DNA of 64,000 bases from Microbacterium hominis. GTDB lineage: Bacteria > Actinomycetota > Actinomycetes > Actinomycetales > Microbacteriaceae. The stretch is taken from positions 2,728,001-2,792,000 of the forward strand of contig NZ_CP054038.1 in the NCBI RefSeq assembly GCF_013282805.1, read 5' to 3'. Made by a program: the position numbers and the translations under genes. The notes beneath the pieces were generated by a model. That model did not search any database. It saw only the letters and a list, made by a program, of their open reading frames with translations, and had not been told where the DNA came from. Positions 9,639 through 18,613 of this stretch are shown piece after piece; position 1 is the first letter of the stretch, and each line of letters begins with the position of its first letter.

Positions 9639-10643
9639 GTGACCAAACCGCGCCTCTACTCCGGAATGCAGCCCTCGGCCGACTCGCTCCAGGTCGGCAA
9701 CTACATCGGGGCGCTTCTGCAGTGGCGCGACCTGCAGGAGGCGTACGACGCCTACTTCTCGGTCGTCGATCTGCACGCACTGACCCAGCCCAACGACCCG
9801 GCGGAGCTGCGTGAGAAGACGCGCCGCACCGCCGCGCAGTACATCGCCGCCGGCATCGAACCGGCGAAGTCGACGCTGTACGTGCAGTCCCATGTCTCCG
9901 CGCACGCCGAGCTCGCCTGGATCCTCTCGACCCTCACCGGCTTCGGCGAGGCCGGGCGCATGACGCAGTTCAAGGACAAGTCGCAGCGCTACGGCTCCGA
10001 CGCGACCAGCGTGGGACTGTTCACCTACCCCGTGCTCATGGCGGCCGACATCCTGCTGTACCAGACGGACATCGTGCCCGTCGGCGACGACCAGAAGCAG
10101 CACGTCGAGCTCACCCGCGACCTCGCGGAGCGGTTCAACAGCCGCTACGGCACCGCCTTCCGCGTGCCCATGCCGGTGATCCAGAAGGACACCGCGCGCA
10201 TCTACGACCTGCAGAACCCGCTCGCGAAGATGTCGAAGTCGGCCGAGTCGGATGCCGGCGTGCTGTGGCTGCTCGATGAGCCGTCGAAGTCGGCGAAGAA
10301 GATCATGCGCGCTGTCACCGACTCGGAGGGCTCGGTGCGGTACGACCGCGAAGCCAAGCCCGGGGTGTCGAACCTGCTCGTGATCTACGCCGCCCTCACG
10401 GGCCGTCAGATCCCGGCGATCGAGGACGAGTACGCCGGCCGCGGGTACGGCGACTTCAAGAAGGGCCTGGCCGAGGTCGTCGTGAACGAATTCGGTCCGG
10501 TGCGCGAGCGGGCGCTCGCCCTCCTCGACGACCCTGCCGAGCTCGACCGCGTGCTGGCCGCCAACGCCGACCGCGCCGCCGAGGTCGCCGGCCGCACCCT
10601 CGCCGACGTCTACGACAAGGTCGGCCTGCTGCGGCGGGCCTGA
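9639..10643 (+). CDS. trpS: Tryptophanyl-tRNA synthetase
   Basis: The enzyme charges tRNA-Trp. The 334-residue class I synthetase has the Rossmann entry MQPSADSLQVGNYIGAL, in which QVGN stands for the HIGH signature, and the second signature KMSKS in PLAKMSKSAESD near residue 200. The DIVPVGDDQKQHVELTRDLA segment is typical of the TrpS family. The start is GTG with TAGAAT 7 nt before it, so it is probably leaderless. It is followed after 23 nt by a GNAT gene that may share the transcript. Confidence 0.96.
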   Translation: MTKPRLYSGMQPSADSLQVGNYIGALLQWRDLQEAYDAYFSVVDLHALTQPNDPAELREKTRRTAAQYIAAGIEPAKSTLYVQSHVSAHAELAWILSTLTGFGEAGRMTQFKDKSQRYGSDATSVGLFTYPVLMAADILLYQTDIVPVGDDQKQHVELTRDLAERFNSRYGTAFRVPMPVIQKDTARIYDLQNPLAKMSKSAESDAGVLWLLDEPSKSAKKIMRAVTDSEGSVRYDREAKPGVSNLLVIYAALTGRQIPAIEDEYAGRGYGDFKKGLAEVVVNEFGPVRERALALLDDPAELDRVLAANADRAAEVAGRTLADVYDKVGLLRRA

Positions 10644-10666
10644 CCGAGCAGCCGCAGGAGCCCTCG

Positions 10667-11227
10667 ATGCAGCCGGTGAGCCTGCGCACCGCCCGCGCGG
10701 TGCTCTCGACGCCGACCGAGGACGACGTCGACGCTATCTACGTCGCGTGTCAGGATGCCGCGATCCAGCGCTTCACGACGGTGCCCTCGCCCTACGAGCG
10801 CGAGCACGCGCTCGGATTCGTGCACATGGTCGCCGAGCGCTGGCGTGACGACAGCGAGTACACCTGGGCGATCCGCGCGAGCGGGCGGCTGGCCGGGATG
10901 ATCGGTCTGCACGGGGTGGGGCGCGGGGCCGCCGAGATCGGCTACTGGATGGCGCCGTGGGCGCGCCGCCAGGGTCTGCTCGTCGAGGCCGCGCACGCGG
11001 TCGTCGACTGGGGCTTCGCCGACCTCTCGCCCCGGCTCGAGCGCATCGAGTGGCGGGCCGTCGTGGGCAACGTGGGATCGGCACGCGTCGCCCGCAGTCT
11101 CGGGTTCCGCTACGAGGGGACGCTGCGCCAGGCGCTGGCGAACGCGCACTTCCGCGACGACGGGTGGGTCGCGGGCCTCCTGCGCGGCGACGACCGCACG
11201 CCGCAGCCGTGGCCGGTGCTCGGCTGA
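10667..11227 (+). CDS. GNAT-family N-acetyltransferase (RimJ/RimL type)
   Basis: A 186-residue acetyl-CoA-dependent acetyltransferase of the RimJ/RimL subgroup; the acceptor is unknown. The acetyl-CoA loop region is seen in GYWMAPWARRQGLLVEAAHAVVDWGF, and the late motif RIEWRAVVGNVGSARVARSLGFRYEGTLRQ is the family's usual C-terminal half. CAGGAG lies 6 nt before the ATG. The gene follows trpS closely, which does not reveal the substrate. Confidence 0.87.
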   Translation: MQPVSLRTARAVLSTPTEDDVDAIYVACQDAAIQRFTTVPSPYEREHALGFVHMVAERWRDDSEYTWAIRASGRLAGMIGLHGVGRGAAEIGYWMAPWARRQGLLVEAAHAVVDWGFADLSPRLERIEWRAVVGNVGSARVARSLGFRYEGTLRQALANAHFRDDGWVAGLLRGDDRTPQPWPVLG

Positions 11228-11273
11228 CGGCATCCATCCGCCCGCCGTCGGAAGGACGTGGCAGGATGAGCCC

Positions 11274-12149
11274 ATGCCCGAGATGCCCGAGGTGCAGGGA
11301 CTCGTCGACTTCCTGAGCGGACGGGTGACCGGGCTGCGCATCCAACGGGCGAGCGTCGCGAACATCGCCGCGCTGAAGACCTACGACCCGCCGATCACGG
11401 CGCTCGTCGGCACCGCGATCACCGGTGTCTCCCGGCACGGCAAGTTCGTGGACATCACCGCCCGCACCGCGGCGGACGAACCGCTGCACCTCGTCTTCCA
11501 CCTGGCGAAGGCGGGATGGCTCCGGTGGTACGACGCCCTCCCCGCCACGATCATCAAGCCCGGCCGCACGCCGATCGCGCTGCGGGTGGCCCTCGACGAC
11601 GGCTCGGGCTTCGACCTCACCGAGGCCGGCACGAAGAAGTCACTGGCGGTGTACGCGGCGCGCGATCCGCAGGAGGTCCCCGGCATCGCCCGGCTCGGAC
11701 CCGATCCGCTCGATCCGGCCTTCGACCGTGACGCGTTCGCGGCGCTGCTCGGCGGCCGTCGCACGCAGATCAAGGGGGTGCTGCGCGACCAGTCGATCAT
11801 CGCCGGCATCGGCAACGCCTACTCCGACGAGATCCTCCACGTCGCGAAGATGTCGCCGTACGCGCTGGCGGCGACCCTCGACGACGACGAGATCGACCGC
11901 CTCTACGCCGCGACGAGAACCACCCTCGCCGAGGCCGTCGCCGCGGCGTCGGGCAAGCCGCCCGCCGATCTCAAGGACGCCAAGCGCCGTGGCATGCAGG
12001 TACACGGCCGGCGCGGGGAGAAATGCCCGGTGTGCGGCGACGAGGTGCGCAGCGTCTTCTTCGCCGACAACTCCCTGGAGTACTGCGCCACCTGCCAGAC
12101 CGGCGGCAAGGTGCTCGCCGACCGGCGCCTCTCCCGGCTCCTCAAGTGA
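11274..12149 (+). CDS. Fpg/Nei-family DNA glycosylase
   Basis: This is a bifunctional base-excision glycosylase/AP lyase for oxidised bases. After Met removal the N-terminus is Pro-Glu (PEMPEVQGL), the Schiff-base proline and catalytic glutamate of the family. The helix-two-turn-helix is in QSIIAGIGNAYSDEILH and a C-terminal zinc finger has CPVCGDE and CATCQ. The length of 291 residues is normal. The sequence departs from classical MutM near the beta-hairpin (SRHGKFVDI), so assignment to Fpg or Nei is left open. CAGGAT lies 6 nt before the ATG. The gene converges on glpK, whose stop is 25 nt away. Confidence 0.92.
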   Translation: MPEMPEVQGLVDFLSGRVTGLRIQRASVANIAALKTYDPPITALVGTAITGVSRHGKFVDITARTAADEPLHLVFHLAKAGWLRWYDALPATIIKPGRTPIALRVALDDGSGFDLTEAGTKKSLAVYAARDPQEVPGIARLGPDPLDPAFDRDAFAALLGGRRTQIKGVLRDQSIIAGIGNAYSDEILHVAKMSPYALAATLDDDEIDRLYAATRTTLAEAVAAASGKPPADLKDAKRRGMQVHGRRGEKCPVCGDEVRSVFFADNSLEYCATCQTGGKVLADRRLSRLLK

Positions 12150-12174
12150 CGCCCGCCCGGTGCGGCGCGCTGGC

Positions 12175-13716
12175 TCAGCGCCCCGTGGTCCCCATGAGCT
12201 CGCGCGCGTCGTCGTCGACCCAGTCCAGCGACTTCGAGACGGCCTTCTTCCACAGGCGGTAGCGTCGCTCGCGCTCATCGGTCGGCATCGACGGCTCGAA
12301 GCGCACGTCTTCGCGCCAGTGGCGACGCAGCTCGTCGGTGCCCGACCACACGCCGGTGGCGAGGCCCGCCGCGTAGGCCGCGCCGAGCGCCGTCGTCTCG
12401 ACGACCTTCGGGCGCACGACCGGCACGCCGAGCAGGTCCGCCTGGAACTGCATGAGCGCGCTGTTGCGGGTCATCCCGCCGTCCACCCTCAGCTCGTGCA
12501 GCGCGCGGCCGGTGTCGGCGACGACCGCCTCGATGACATCGCGGGTCTGGAAGGCTGTCGACTCCAGCGCCGCCCGGGCGATGTGCGCCTTGTTGACGTA
12601 CCGGGTGAGGCCGACCAGCGCCCCGCGCGCATCGGGCCGCCAGTACGGGGCGAACAGGCCCGAGAAGGCGGGCACGAAGTAGGCGCCGCCGTTGTCGGCG
12701 ACGGTGGAGGCGAGGGTCTCGACGTCTTCGGAGCGCTGGATGATGCCGAGGTTGTCCCGCAGCCACTGCACGAGCGAGCCGGTCACCGCGATCGAGCCCT
12801 CGAGCGCGTAGCGGGCCTGCTCCCCGTCGCGCCGGTAGGCGACCGTGGTGATCAGCCCCGCGTCGGAGCGCACGATCTCGGTGCCGGTGTTCACGAGCAG
12901 GAAGTTGCCGGTCCCGTAGGTGTTCTTGGACTCGCCGGCGTCGAAGGCGGCCTGTCCGAAGGTCGCCGCCTGCTGGTCGCCGAGGATGCCCGCGATCGGC
13001 ACGCCGTGGAGCACGTCGGGCACCTGCGAGGCCCCGACCACCTCGCTCGACGAGCGGATCTCCGGCATCATCGCCCGGGGGATCCCCCACACCCCGAGCA
13101 GGTCGTCGGCCCAGTCCAGCGTGCCGAGGTCCATCAGCAGCGTGCGCGACGCGTTGGTGACGTCGGTGACATGGATGCCGCCCCGGGCGCCTCCGGTGAG
13201 GTTCCACACCACCCACGTGTCGGGTGTGCCGAACAGCAGGTCGCCCCGCTCGGCGGCCTCGCGCGCCCCGGGCACCCGCTCCAGCATCCACGCGATCTTC
13301 GACGCGGAGAAGTAGGTGGCCAGCGGCAGACCGGTCTGCTCGGCGAAGCGGAACACGTCACCCGACTCCGCGGCGAGCTGGTCGATGCGCGGCTGGGTGC
13401 GCGTGTCCTGCCAGACGATGGCGTTGTGCACCGGACGCCCCGTGCGCCGGTCCCACACGATGGCCGTCTCGCGCTGGTTGGTCACGCCCACCGCCGCGAT
13501 GGCCGCCGACTCCAGGCCCGCGCGCGACAGGCACGCGGCGATGACCCATTCGGTGTTCGTCCAGATCTCCACCGGATCGTGCTCGACCCACCCGGCGCGC
13601 GGGAAGATCTGCTCGTGCTCGCGCTGCGCGCTCGCCACGATCGCCCCCTCGGCGTCGAACACGATCGCGCGCGTCGACGTCGTCCCCTGGTCGATGGACA
13701 GAACGTGGCCCGCCAC
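12175..13716 (-). CDS. glpK: Glycerol kinase
   Basis: The enzyme phosphorylates glycerol to glycerol-3-phosphate with ATP. The 513-residue protein has the FGGY-kinase ATP motif [15 protein letters not shown] (residues 6-20), [17 protein letters not shown], the FGGY-family segment [12 protein letters not shown], and the C-terminal [18 protein letters not shown]. The start is GTG at 13716, preceded by AAGGAGA. It lies 72 nt downstream of glpD on the same strand, so the pair forms a glpD-glpK operon; no glpF facilitator is present. Control by the divergent SorC-type regulator beyond glpD is likely. Confidence 0.96.
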   Translation of the reverse strand: MAGHVLSIDQGTTSTRAIVFDAEGAIVASAQREHEQIFPRAGWVEHDPVEIWTNTEWVIAACLSRAGLESAAIAAVGVTNQRETAIVWDRRTGRPVHNAIVWQDTRTQPRIDQLAAESGDVFRFAEQTGLPLATYFSASKIAWMLERVPGAREAAERGDLLFGTPDTWVVWNLTGGARGGIHVTDVTNASRTLLMDLGTLDWADDLLGVWGIPRAMMPEIRSSSEVVGASQVPDVLHGVPIAGILGDQQAATFGQAAFDAGESKNTYGTGNFLLVNTGTEIVRSDAGLITTVAYRRDGEQARYALEGSIAVTGSLVQWLRDNLGIIQRSEDVETLASTVADNGGAYFVPAFSGLFAPYWRPDARGALVGLTRYVNKAHIARAALESTAFQTRDVIEAVVADTGRALHELRVDGGMTRNSALMQFQADLLGVPVVRPKVVETTALGAAYAAGLATGVWSGTDELRRHWREDVRFEPSMPTDERERRYRLWKKAVSKSLDWVDDDARELMGTTGR

Positions 13717-13788
13717 GCGGTCTCCTTCCTCACGCCGCTCCCGTGCGGCGGATCATCGACGTCCGCCGCGCGGCGGACTGCGGTCAGG

Positions 13789-15516
13789 CTATCGCGCGTC
13801 GGCCGTCTGCCCACCCGCGGGCTGCCAGGTCGGGTCGGCGGCGTGCACGCGATCCAGCGCCCGGCCGACCTCGGACTCGACCCGCGCGGCATCCCACCCG
13901 AGCACGGGCGCGATCGCCGCCGCGGCCTCGGCCGCCAGCTCCGGCGTGGCCGCCCCGATGAACGCGAGGCTCGTGCGCCGCAGCAGCAGATCGTCCAGGT
14001 GCACGACGTCTTCGGTGGCGGCGAGGTGGCGCAGTTCGCCCGTGCTGTAGTCCGGGGCATGCACGAGGGGCGCGTCGTCGGCATCGGCGCCGAGGGCGTC
14101 GATGACATCGGCGGCGACGGTGCCGTAGCGGTCCAGCAGCGTCTCCACGCGCGACGGCGCGAGATCGGCGCAGTGCACGGCCACCCACTTGCGCCGCGCG
14201 ACGTCGGTCGTGGGGTAGCCGCGACCGCCGCCGATGCCCACCCCCTTGGTGCTCGTGCGCCGCGGCACGGAGAGGAGGTCGAGGGCGCGGTCGGCAAGGG
14301 CCTCACCCGACGCGCGGAAGGTGGTCCACTTGCCGCCGACGAGGCTGAGCACGGTGGTCTCGCCGCCGGCGAGCGGGGCGGACTCGATGCGGTAGTCGCG
14401 CGAGACGAAGCCCGGCGCCATGTCGCCGTGGCCCGGCAGGGGGCGCACCCCGGCGAACCGGTAGACGATCTGCGAGCGGTCGACGGCGATGCCGGGGAGC
14501 ACCTGGCCGATCAGATCGAAGAAGTAGTCGACCTCGGCCTCGGTGCACGCGACCGGGTCGGCCATGTCGTGCTCGAGGTCGGTCGTGCCCACCATGACCC
14601 GCCCCTTGAGCGGGTAGATGAGCACGATGCGGCCGTCCTCGTTCTCGAAGAAGAGCTCCCGGCCGGCGGTCGCCTCCAGCAGCTCGGGGTGGTCGAGCAC
14701 GATGTGCGAGCCCTTCGTGCCGCCCATGAAGCGCGTCGGCGCCCCGAGAGCGAGGTTGGTGAGGTCCGCCCAGGGCCCGGTCGCATTGATGACGACGGAT
14801 GCCGCGAAGGTGGCGCGCTCGCCGGTGAGTCCGTCCTGCAGCACGATCCTGCCCTCGTCCACTCCCACCGCCGCGGTGTGGTTGGCGGCGCGGGCGTTCG
14901 CGCGGCCGGCGGCCCGGCCGTCGCGCAGCACATCGATCGCGAGTCGCTCGGGATCGTGCAGCGAGGCATCCCAGTAGGTCGCGGTGTACTTCACGCGGGG
15001 GTCGAGGTGCGGCAGCACCTCGAGCGAGCGACGCCGTCCGCGGAAGGTGTGACGGCCGACCCGCCCGCCGCCACGGGAGAAGGAGTCGTAGATCACGAGG
15101 CCGATCTTGATCAGCGCCGCACCGCGCTCGCGGCGGGGACCTGCGCCGTGGCGGAGGAACCGCATCGGCGCGGAGAGGATGCCGGAGAAGGTCGAGAAGA
15201 TCGGGATCGTCGTCCGCAGCGGACGCACGTAATGCGGCGCGACCTTCAGGAGCCCGTTGCGCTCGGTCACCGCTTCGTGCACGAGGCGGAACTCCCCGTT
15301 CTCGAGGTACCGGATGCCGCCGTGGATCATGTGGGACGAGGCCGACGACGCGCCGCCGGCGAAGTCGCCGCGCTCGACGAGGGCGACATCCACGCCCTGC
15401 ATCGCGAGGTCGCGGAACGCGGCCAGGCCGTTGATGCCTCCGCCGACGATGAGCACATCGGCGTACGGGCGCTGCGCCAGCTCGGTGAAGCCTCGGTGTG
15501 CGGGTGACTCCGTCAT
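13789..15516 (-). CDS. glpD: Aerobic glycerol-3-phosphate dehydrogenase
   Basis: This membrane-associated FAD enzyme oxidises glycerol-3-phosphate to dihydroxyacetone phosphate and reduces quinone. The 575-residue protein has the FAD motif DVLIVGGGINGLAAFRDLA near residue 21, followed by GGASSASSHMIHGGIRYLE, the YPLKGRVMVGTTD segment, FAGVRPL and the C-terminal GlpD helical domain. The ATG at 15516 was selected for its GGAGGGGA ribosome site; a longer frame upstream would cross the regulator's promoter. It leads the glpD-glpK operon and is divergent from a SorC-type regulator 100 bp away. Confidence 0.95.
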   Translation of the reverse strand: MTESPAHRGFTELAQRPYADVLIVGGGINGLAAFRDLAMQGVDVALVERGDFAGGASSASSHMIHGGIRYLENGEFRLVHEAVTERNGLLKVAPHYVRPLRTTIPIFSTFSGILSAPMRFLRHGAGPRRERGAALIKIGLVIYDSFSRGGGRVGRHTFRGRRRSLEVLPHLDPRVKYTATYWDASLHDPERLAIDVLRDGRAAGRANARAANHTAAVGVDEGRIVLQDGLTGERATFAASVVINATGPWADLTNLALGAPTRFMGGTKGSHIVLDHPELLEATAGRELFFENEDGRIVLIYPLKGRVMVGTTDLEHDMADPVACTEAEVDYFFDLIGQVLPGIAVDRSQIVYRFAGVRPLPGHGDMAPGFVSRDYRIESAPLAGGETTVLSLVGGKWTTFRASGEALADRALDLLSVPRRTSTKGVGIGGGRGYPTTDVARRKWVAVHCADLAPSRVETLLDRYGTVAADVIDALGADADDAPLVHAPDYSTGELRHLAATEDVVHLDDLLLRRTSLAFIGAATPELAAEAAAAIAPVLGWDAARVESEVGRALDRVHAADPTWQPAGGQTADAR

Positions 15517-15580
15517 CTCTTCCCCTCCGGTGGTGACTGGTCGGTGACGACTGCCCCCATCCTGACATCCGTGGACGTTC

Positions 15581-15610
15581 TTGCACTTGTTTTGCACAAA
15601 CGTGCACGAT
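15581..15610. promoter_or_regulatory. Promoter of the SorC-type regulator with TGCAC operator-like repeats
   Basis: TTGCAC (15581-15586) and CACGAT (15605-15610) are separated by 18 bp and fit -35/-10 positions; the regulator's ATG follows 6 nt later. TGCAC or its complement GTGCA occurs three times within 26 bp, with outer copies in inverted orientation. This would let a regulator cover its own promoter and the divergent glpD promoter. The operator role is inferred. Confidence 0.5.
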
Positions 15611-15616
15611 GGGATC

Positions 15617-16591
15617 ATGTCGACTCCGGAACCCGACGCCCGCACCGCCCAGCGCGCCCTGACCGCGGCGCACCTGTACTACGTGCAGGAGCGCACGATG
15701 GAGGCGATCGCCCGCGAACTCGACACGTCCCGCTCGACGGTGTCGCGCCTGCTCGCGCACGCCCGTGCAACCGGCATCGTCGACATCCGCATCCGCTCGC
15801 CGTTCGCCGCACCGCGGCGCCTCGAAGACGACATCGCCGCCCGCTTCGGCGTCACCGCCCACGTCGTGCCCGTGCCCGACGACGCGAGCGAGGTGGAGAG
15901 CCTCGAGCGGGTGGCGGCGGCGGCCGCCCACCTGCTGCACGAACTGGTCAAGACCGACATGATCGTCGGCGTCGCCTGGGGGTCCACGACCGCCGCCGTC
16001 AGCAGGCGCCTCGTGCCCAAGGCGGTGCGCGGCACGGCGTTCGTGCAGCTGAACGGGTCGGGCAACACCCACACCACCGGCCTGCTCTACGCGAGCGAGA
16101 TCCTGCGACGGTTCGCCGCGGCGTTCGGCGGCAGCGCCCAGCAGTTCCCGGTGCCCGCGTTCTTCGACGACCCGCGCACGCGCAGCGCGATGTGGCGGGA
16201 GCGCAGCACCCGCCGCATCCTCGCCCTGCAGGACGCGATGGACCTCGTCGTGTTCAGCACCGGCGCCGCCGACTCCTCGGTGCCCAGTCACGTGTACAGC
16301 GGCGGGTACCTCGAGACCCGCGATCTGCAGTCGCTGGCGGCCGAGGGCGTCGTCGGCGACGTCGCGACGGTGTTCTACCGCGCCGACGGCTCCAGCACCG
16401 GCATCGCGCTCAACGAGCGGGCGACCGGGCCCCGGTTCGACGTGCTGCGGCGGGTGCCCCGGCGGGTGTGCATCGTGTCGGGCGTCACCAAGCTCGCCAG
16501 CGTCCGCGGCGCGCTCGCCGCGCGCCTGGCGACCGACCTGGTCATCGACGACACGACCGCACGGGCGCTGCAGGCCGCCTCGACGACGTGA
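15617..16591 (+). CDS. SorC/DeoR-type sugar-binding transcriptional regulator
   Basis: A 324-residue one-component regulator with an N-terminal helix-turn-helix (ARELDTSRSTVSRLLAHARATGIVDIRI, about residues 32-60) and a C-terminal SorC sugar-phosphate-binding domain. The ligand domain has VGVAWGSTTAAVSRRL and the late VCIVSGVTKLASVRGALAARL. It is divergent from glpD-glpK, so glycerol-3-phosphate or a related phosphate ester is a reasonable effector (inference). The ATG at 15617 is leaderless in appearance with CACGAT 6 nt upstream. An upstream in-frame Met at 15581 would place the whole promoter in the coding sequence and was rejected. Confidence 0.88.
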   Translation: MSTPEPDARTAQRALTAAHLYYVQERTMEAIARELDTSRSTVSRLLAHARATGIVDIRIRSPFAAPRRLEDDIAARFGVTAHVVPVPDDASEVESLERVAAAAAHLLHELVKTDMIVGVAWGSTTAAVSRRLVPKAVRGTAFVQLNGSGNTHTTGLLYASEILRRFAAAFGGSAQQFPVPAFFDDPRTRSAMWRERSTRRILALQDAMDLVVFSTGAADSSVPSHVYSGGYLETRDLQSLAAEGVVGDVATVFYRADGSSTGIALNERATGPRFDVLRRVPRRVCIVSGVTKLASVRGALAARLATDLVIDDTTARALQAASTT

Positions 16592-16649
16592 GCGGCGCAC
16601 CCGGAATGAAACCGCAACGCGCACGTTGAGTAGACTCGAGAGCATCTAC

Positions 16650-16819
16650 GTGCTCCGGGGTCGGTGAGAATCCGAACCGGCGGTGACAGTCCGCGAGCCA
16701 CGGCATACGCGCCCGATCGGGCGCCGCCGCGGCTGATCCGGTGGAATTCCGGGACCGACGGTGATGCGAGGGCAGCTGCGCGAGCAGCGGTCGTCGCTAG
16801 TCCGGATGGGAGGAAGCAC
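16650..16819 (+). ncRNA. FMN riboswitch (RFN element)
   Basis: The conserved RFN blocks are all present in order: GGGGTCGGTGAGAATCCGA, ACCGGCGGTGACAGTCCGCG, a variable hairpin, GATCCGGTGGAATTCCGG, GACCGACGGTGA, and AGTCCGGATGGGAGGAAGCA. The closing P1 helix pairs GTGCT at 16650-16654 with AGCAC at 16815-16819. A TAGACT hexamer at 16631-16636 is the probable -10 element. The element lies 73 nt before ribD and would switch off the riboflavin operon when FMN is plentiful. The remainder of the 301-bp gap (16592-16892) holds only GC-rich leader with possible secondary structure. Confidence 0.96.
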
Positions 16820-16892
16820 GGGCGGCGCCACGCGCGCCGTCGACATCCTGCGCCCCGGAACGCCGTGATCGACGAGCGAGACGAGGACAGGC

Positions 16893-17969
16893 ATGACGGT
16901 GAGCGCCACCGAACGCGAGGCGATGCGTCACGCGCTCGAGCTTGCGCGCCGCGGCCCGCGGGGCGTCAATCCGCAGGTGGGCGCCGTCCTGCTCTCGCCG
17001 GGCGGCGAGATCATCGCCGAGGGCTGGCACCACGGCGCCGGCACCGCGCACGCCGAGGTCGACGCCTTGTCGAAGCTGGATCGGGATGCCGCGCGCGGCG
17101 CCACCGCTGTGGTCACGCTCGAGCCCTGCAACCACCACGGCCGCACCGGCCCGTGCTCCGAGGCACTTCTGGCCGCCGGCGTCGCGCGCGTCGTCTTCGG
17201 CGCCGACGACCCGAACGTCGAATCGTCGGGCGGCGCCGAGCGGCTGGCGGCTGCCGGCGTCGAGGTCGAGCCGCATCTCATGCGCGACGAGTCGCTGGAC
17301 GTCATCGCCGACTGGCTCGCCGTGCAGAAGCTCGGCCGCCCGCACGTCACCGTGAAGTGGGCGCAGAGCCTCGACGGCCGTGCCGCTGCCGCCGACGGCA
17401 CGAGCCAGTGGATCACCGGCCCCCTCGCCCGGGCCGACGTGCACCGCCGCCGCGCCGAGGCCGACGCCATCGTCGTCGGCACGGGCACGGTGCTCGCCGA
17501 CGATCCGGCTCTCACCGCCCGCAGGCCCGACGGCACGCTCTACGACCACCAGCCTGCCCCGGTTGTCGTCGGCCGGCGCCCCCTCCCCCCCGACGCCGCC
17601 GTGCACCGGCATCCCCTGCCCCTGCGCCGCCTGGACGCGACGCTCGACGCGGCGCTCGACGCGCTGCGCGCCGACGGCGTGCAGCGGGTGTTCGTCGAGG
17701 GCGGCCCGACGCTCGCGAGCGCGTTCCTTTCCGCCGGTCTCGTCGATGAGGTGCTCGCCTACGTCGCCCCGACCCTCATCGGCGCGGGCGCCGACGGCGC
17801 CGACCGCCCCGCGCTCGGCGCGATCGGGGTCGACACGATCGCCGACCAGCGACGGCTGCGCGTGGCATCCATCGAGCACCTGGGAGACGACCTGCTGATC
17901 GTCGCCCACCCCGCCGGCACCGCGGCGGGAACGGACGACTCCGCGACCGCGGACGAAGGAGAGAGCTGA
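16893..17969 (+). CDS. ribD: Bifunctional riboflavin deaminase/reductase
   Basis: The N-terminal zinc deaminase (residues 1-145) converts the pyrimidine product of GTP cyclohydrolase II, and the C-terminal NADPH reductase (about 150-335) reduces its ribosyl side chain. Zinc ligands are His53 with Glu55 in AHAE and the cysteines of EPCNHHGRTGPCSEAL. The reductase half starts at [20 protein letters not shown], a substrate-binding signature, and has FVEGGPTLASAF. The family's usual CSHYGRTPPC box reads CNHHGRTGPC here. It heads the rib operon behind the FMN riboswitch, and its stop shares one base with the ribE start. Confidence 0.96.
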   Translation: MTVSATEREAMRHALELARRGPRGVNPQVGAVLLSPGGEIIAEGWHHGAGTAHAEVDALSKLDRDAARGATAVVTLEPCNHHGRTGPCSEALLAAGVARVVFGADDPNVESSGGAERLAAAGVEVEPHLMRDESLDVIADWLAVQKLGRPHVTVKWAQSLDGRAAAADGTSQWITGPLARADVHRRRAEADAIVVGTGTVLADDPALTARRPDGTLYDHQPAPVVVGRRPLPPDAAVHRHPLPLRRLDATLDAALDALRADGVQRVFVEGGPTLASAFLSAGLVDEVLAYVAPTLIGAGADGADRPALGAIGVDTIADQRRLRVASIEHLGDDLLIVAHPAGTAAGTDDSATADEGES

Positions 17970-18613
17970 TGTTCACCGGAATCGTCGAGGAGATGGGCGA
18001 GATCACCGCCGTCGCGCCTGCGGGCGACGGCGTGCGCGTGACCGTGCGCGCCCCGAAGGCGGTGTCGGATGCCGCACACGGCGACTCGATCGCCGTCAGC
18101 GGCGTGTGCCTGACCGTGGTCGACCAGGGCGCGGACTGGTTCACCGCCGACGTCATGAAGCAGACGCTCGACATGTCCACGCTCACCGGCGTCGAGCCGG
18201 GCCGCCTGGTGAACCTCGAGCGGGCGACGGTCGCGCACGGCCGCCTGGGCGGCCACATCGTGCAGGGCCACATCGACGGCACCGGCGAGGTGCTCGAGGT
18301 GCGCCCCGGCGCGCAGTGGCGCGTGGTGCGCGTCTCCGTGCCCGCGCACCTGGCGCCCCTCGTGGTCGACAAGGGCTCGATCGCCGTCGACGGCGTCTCG
18401 CTCACGGTCAGTGCCGCCAGCCCCGCCGACGCCGACGTGCACTGGTTCGAGGTGTCCCTCATCCCCGAGACCCTCGCCGCCACGACACTGGGCGCACGCG
18501 TCGCCGGCGACCGTGTGAACCTGGAGACCGACATCCTGGCGCGCCACGTGCAGCGCCTCCTCGCTTTCACCCCGACCGCCGTCGCGGTCTCCACGGAAGG
18601 AGGCTCGCGATGA
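17969..18613 (+). CDS. ribE: Riboflavin synthase alpha subunit
   Basis: The enzyme dismutates two 6,7-dimethyl-8-ribityllumazine molecules into riboflavin plus a pyrimidine. The 214-residue protein begins MFTGIVEEMGEI and contains two lumazine-binding repeats, with ISVSGVCLTV-like text in the first (IAVSGVCLTVVDQG) and IAVDGVSLTVSAAS in the second. GHIVQGHIDGTGEV is the domain link typical of the family. It overlaps ribD by one base and ribBA by four bases (ATGA), indicating translational coupling through the operon. Confidence 0.96.
   Translation: MFTGIVEEMGEITAVAPAGDGVRVTVRAPKAVSDAAHGDSIAVSGVCLTVVDQGADWFTADVMKQTLDMSTLTGVEPGRLVNLERATVAHGRLGGHIVQGHIDGTGEVLEVRPGAQWRVVRVSVPAHLAPLVVDKGSIAVDGVSLTVSAASPADADVHWFEVSLIPETLAATTLGARVAGDRVNLETDILARHVQRLLAFTPTAVAVSTEGGSR

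Noticed and set aside
5349..10103. A 1584-codon open frame on the minus strand across sdhB, the MFS gene, brkB-like, xthA and trpS
   Set aside because: It is antisense to five well-supported genes, is very rich in Arg, Gly, Ala and His as expected of GC-rich shadow frames, and shows no domain.
11425..15507. A 1360-codon plus-strand frame over fpg, glpK and glpD
   Set aside because: It is the wrong frame of fpg and antisense to glpK and glpD, both with complete catalytic motifs.
16592..16892. A small gene in the 301-bp gap before ribD
   Set aside because: The gap is occupied by the FMN riboswitch and its leader; no frame has a start with a ribosome site.
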